A stretch of DNA of 25,543 nt from NCBI GenBank assembly GCA_001303225.1, contig LJNI01000002.1, positions 1-25,543 on the forward strand, written 5' to 3'. This document shows, piece after piece, positions 23,174 through 25,543 of this stretch. The DNA comes from a candidate division TA06 bacterium DG_78 (GTDB lineage Bacteria > Hydrothermota > Tepidihabitantia > SM23-42). Under the pieces are notes generated by a model, which worked only from the letters and a program-made list of their open reading frames with translations, had not been told where the DNA came from and did not search any database. Position 1 is the stretch's first letter. Every line of letters starts with the position of its first letter. The position numbers were made by a program, and so were the translations under genes.

Positions 23174-24361
23174 TTGCTTAATTGGCTCGGTTTTATAATA
23201 TCGCTTATTGTAATCTTAATTGTTGCTCGTAAGAATCTACCACTGGCGCTTTTTTGTGGAGCATTGATCCTTGGCATATTTACACTACCACTCACCACCA
23301 TTTTTGATAAACTCATTTTTACACTGACTGATCTCTCTGTTATTTTTCTCGCCCTTGCTATGGGTTTGATTCCCATGATCGGCGGTTCAATGAAAGAGAG
23401 CGGACAAATGGATGATTTAGTTAATAATCTGCGTATCGGTAAAAAGGGAATCATGTCTTTATCACCAGCAATCATGGGCTTGCTTCCCATGCCTGGTGGT
23501 GCACTCCTCTCAGCCCCGATTATCGAAAGGGCAGGCGAGGGAATCGCAAATGATTTGAAGGTCGCTATCAATAATTGGTTTCGGCACCTATTTGTATTAA
23601 TATACCCTCTGAGTTCTGCCCTCATCGCATCAGCAAAGATATCAAATCTGAGTGTTTATACTGCATTTCTATATCTCTTGCCGACTTTTTTTATTGCCCT
23701 GTTTCTTGGCTCTATTTTCTTGATTAGAAAGGTGCAAGGTAGTATTGATTATACAAGCCCATTTTCATTAAAGGGTTTACTTATTCCTTTAGGAATTATA
23801 CTCGTAGCACCATTTCTTGATTTCACCATAAAGAAAGTCATAATGCTTCCTATTATGGAGATAGCCACCTTCATCGGAGTTTGTGCCGCATTTATAATTT
23901 CATTAATAGTAAGCAAGGTTACGTTGAATCTGAAAAATATTGCTATAAAAATGAAGCCATGGAATTTTACATTAATTATCATTGGCATGTTTGTATTCTT
24001 GAATATCTTTAAGGCTTCAAATGTTGCAGAATTAATTGCGTCCATACCGCTCTCTCCTGAGACTCTCTGTGTTATTGCAGGCTTTATTCTTGGTTTTGCT
24101 ACAGGAAGGGTATTATTACCTGCTTCAATAATTTTACCTGTCTATCTCACCATGGGTACTATCACACCATTCATATTTGCACTCGTCTATTCAAGCATCT
24201 TCTTTGGCTATGTCCTCTCACCAGTGCACCCATGCGTGTGTATTACACTCGAGTATTTTAACGTTCCAATGAAAAATTTCTTTAGGTTAACGGCTCCACC
24301 AGCGTTCATTATTTTCTTTATAGCACTTTTAATTTCTATAATTTATACAAACATATTCTAA
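23174..24361 (+). CDS. DUF401 family integral membrane transporter-like protein
   Basis: 395 residues from TTG 23174, supported by CGGAGGT at 23164-23170. About ten hydrophobic segments are visible. Motifs of the DUF401 family include 'LAMGLIPMIGGSMKESGQMD', 'SPAIMGLLPMPGGALLSAPI' and 'NNWFRHLFVLIYPLSSALI'. The family is related to ion-transporter (citrate/gluconate-type) permeases, with two symmetric halves containing re-entrant P-G-G-type loops; the substrate is unknown. It is the first gene of a tight operon, with the phosphoesterase ATG two bases after its stop codon. No good promoter was found in the AT-rich region upstream. Confidence 0.85.
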   Translation: MLNWLGFIISLIVILIVARKNLPLALFCGALILGIFTLPLTTIFDKLIFTLTDLSVIFLALAMGLIPMIGGSMKESGQMDDLVNNLRIGKKGIMSLSPAIMGLLPMPGGALLSAPIIERAGEGIANDLKVAINNWFRHLFVLIYPLSSALIASAKISNLSVYTAFLYLLPTFFIALFLGSIFLIRKVQGSIDYTSPFSLKGLLIPLGIILVAPFLDFTIKKVIMLPIMEIATFIGVCAAFIISLIVSKVTLNLKNIAIKMKPWNFTLIIIGMFVFLNIFKASNVAELIASIPLSPETLCVIAGFILGFATGRVLLPASIILPVYLTMGTITPFIFALVYSSIFFGYVLSPVHPCVCITLEYFNVPMKNFFRLTAPPAFIIFFIALLISIIYTNIF

Positions 24362-24362
24362 A

Positions 24363-24896
24363 ATGAAAATAGGTCTTATAAGTGACACTCATAATAATAT
24401 CGCGAATTTAGACAAAGCCATAAAAAAATTAAAAGAAATCGGTGCAGACAAGATTATACACCTCGGCGATAATTATACTGATATAGATGAAATCGGCGAA
24501 ACTGAAATTTTGCGCGTACCTGGTGTCTTTAGCGAATGTTATCAGAATCCTGAAATACCGAATAGAATGGTCTGTTTTTTTTCAGGGTGGCGAGTTTTGA
24601 TTTCGCACACGATATCTTCACATCCGAATGACTTAAAAAATGATATCAAGCCAGAAGAATACATCCAAGATAAAAAAATAGATCTAGTACTGTACGGTCA
24701 TACTCACATACCTGATATAAAAAAAGAAGGCATGATCATCTTTATAAATCCTGGTCATCTAAAAGATGAAGACAAAAAAGAATATCCCCCAACATTTGGA
24801 TTATTGGAATTTACAGATAAGGATTTAATTGTAAAAATTTTTAACTCAAAAACAGAAAAGATTTATAAACAAGAAGTTTTCACAAAGGAGGGATAA
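24363..24896 (+). CDS. YfcE/MJ0936-type calcineurin-like phosphoesterase
   Basis: 177 residues of the small bacterial/archaeal phosphodiesterase family. Metal ligands are visible in 'MKIGLISDTHNN' (Asp 8, His 10), G-D-N (Asp 36), I-S-H (His 82) and Y-G-H-T-H (His 113, His 115). The usual G-N-C/H-D motif is replaced by P-G-V-F-S-E (53-58) in 'LRVPGVFSECYQNPEIPNR', so the Asn that normally contacts metal and phosphate is absent. This may mark a subfamily with altered activity. No Shine-Dalgarno precedes the ATG, which follows the DUF401 stop codon by one base, suggesting re-initiation. It ends in a one-base overlap with the nucleosidase gene. Confidence 0.82.
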   Translation: MKIGLISDTHNNIANLDKAIKKLKEIGADKIIHLGDNYTDIDEIGETEILRVPGVFSECYQNPEIPNRMVCFFSGWRVLISHTISSHPNDLKNDIKPEEYIQDKKIDLVLYGHTHIPDIKKEGMIIFINPGHLKDEDKKEYPPTFGLLEFTDKDLIVKIFNSKTEKIYKQEVFTKEG

Positions 24897-25543
24897 TGGC
24901 AATATTATTGATACTTGTAACATTAGGTCAATTCAATAGGCTCGGTATTATTGGAGCGATGGATGAAGAAATAACATTGATGAAGGAATATATGAAAATC
25001 GAAAAGGTAGATACCATTACCCAAAGGATTTTTGCAATCGGCAAAATCGAGGAAACACCTTGCATTTGTGTAAAAGCTGGCATTGGTAAAACTAATGCCG
25101 CACTCACTGCCGAGATCTTAATGAGAGAATATAACGTAGATGCCATAATTTATTCGGGTGTTGCTGGTGGTATCAACCCTGAGCTCGGCATTGGCGATAT
25201 TGTAATCTCGAGAAGGATTTTTCATCATGATTTTGGACAGATAACACCTGATGCGTTTATTGTTTTTGACACACTCGGCTTCAGTGCTGACAGTTTTTTG
25301 ATTGAGATTGCCTTAGAAGCAGCCGCGAACGTCAAATTCGACTCAGTTCACACAAAAATCACTAAAGAGGGGGCACGCTACCCGCAGATCTGCCTCGGCG
25401 TAATCGCAACTGGCGATCAATTCATCTCCAGTGAAGAAAAACGACAATGGCTCGATAATGTTTTGCACACGGATTGTGTTGAAATGGAAGGTGCAGCTGT
25501 TGCCCAGGTGTGCGCAATTAATAACATACCTTTTATAATCATT
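24896..25543 (+). CDS. mtnN: 5'-Methylthioadenosine/S-adenosylhomocysteine nucleosidase (partial)
   Basis: Open from ATG 24896 (TAATG overlap with the preceding stop codon, AAAGGAGG at 24884-24891) to the window end, 216 codons. It cleaves MTA and S-adenosylhomocysteine to adenine plus a thioribose sugar. Motifs: 'LGIIGAMDEEITLM' (catalytic Glu 25, equivalent to E. coli Glu12), 'AGIGKTNAALTAEILM', 'YSGVAGGINPELGIGDIVIS', 'VIATGDQFIS' and 'VEMEGAAVAQVC'. The catalytic Asp (SD motif) lies beyond the window. Unusually, 15 residues, mostly hydrophobic (AILLILVTLG), precede the first beta strand, which normally begins within the first three residues; this may be a signal peptide. No better start codon is available downstream. 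Confidence 0.9.
   Translation, partial: MAILLILVTLGQFNRLGIIGAMDEEITLMKEYMKIEKVDTITQRIFAIGKIEETPCICVKAGIGKTNAALTAEILMREYNVDAIIYSGVAGGINPELGIGDIVISRRIFHHDFGQITPDAFIVFDTLGFSADSFLIEIALEAAANVKFDSVHTKITKEGARYPQICLGVIATGDQFISSEEKRQWLDNVLHTDCVEMEGAAVAQVCAINNIPFIII

Overview
The window is a gene-dense, AT-leaning bacterial chromosome segment from a Gram-negative cell. Three secreted proteins end in 'FPNPF...SGIYF' C-terminal sorting-type domains like those read by type IX secretion systems. There are also lipobox lipoproteins, DUF4384/PEGA proteins and canonical TTGACA/TATAAT promoters, whereas Bacteroidetes use different promoter elements. Together these suggest an uncultured FCB-like lineage such as candidate phylum WOR-3 or a relative. 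That placement is inference. I see no rRNA, tRNA, CRISPR array or intact mobile element.

Layout. Positions 1-118 (-) hold the first codons of a probable type IIG-like restriction-modification protein. It diverges from a broken C25 (gingipain-like) peptidase gene (269-2340, +). A small ArsR-type regulator (2446-2754) is bracketed by two copies of a 32-bp palindrome-type repeat, followed by a nitroreductase. On the minus strand are glnA and, 1 nt upstream of it, a 1-pyrroline-5-carboxylate dehydrogenase gene (3505-6427), a proline-to-glutamate-to-glutamine unit. Next come a seven-repeat FG-GAP surface protein (-), a LEA14-like lipoprotein (+) and a DUF4139/mucoidy-inhibitor-like protein (+).

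Positions 10535-13429 are the most unusual part. A textbook sigma-54 -24/-12 promoter, with a GCAC-N7-GTGC activator-type palindrome upstream, precedes four tightly spaced genes for exported proteins: a fibronectin-III lipoprotein, an extremely Trp/Tyr/His/Cys-rich protein with a decapeptide tandem repeat, a DUF4384-PEGA protein and a small charged secreted protein. I infer a co-regulated cell-envelope system that I cannot match to a described one.

Positions 13449-17333 (-) form an envelope-lipid operon: uppS, cdsA, rarA and a geranylgeranyl-reductase-like flavoprotein. Upstream is a secreted transglutaminase-like protein (-). A divergent region with two more promoters leads to an M23 peptidase gene overlapping a CapA-family gene, then asd, then a DUF401 transporter - YfcE-like phosphoesterase - MTA/SAH nucleosidase operon cut by the window end.

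Two genome-wide style signals stand out. All twelve sigma-70-type promoters I could find have a spacer of exactly 16 bp. At five genes (2446, 8350, 17333, 19972, 21992) the -10 box ends only 5-7 nt before the start codon, implying leaderless mRNAs, while internal operon genes mostly keep strong Shine-Dalgarno sites.
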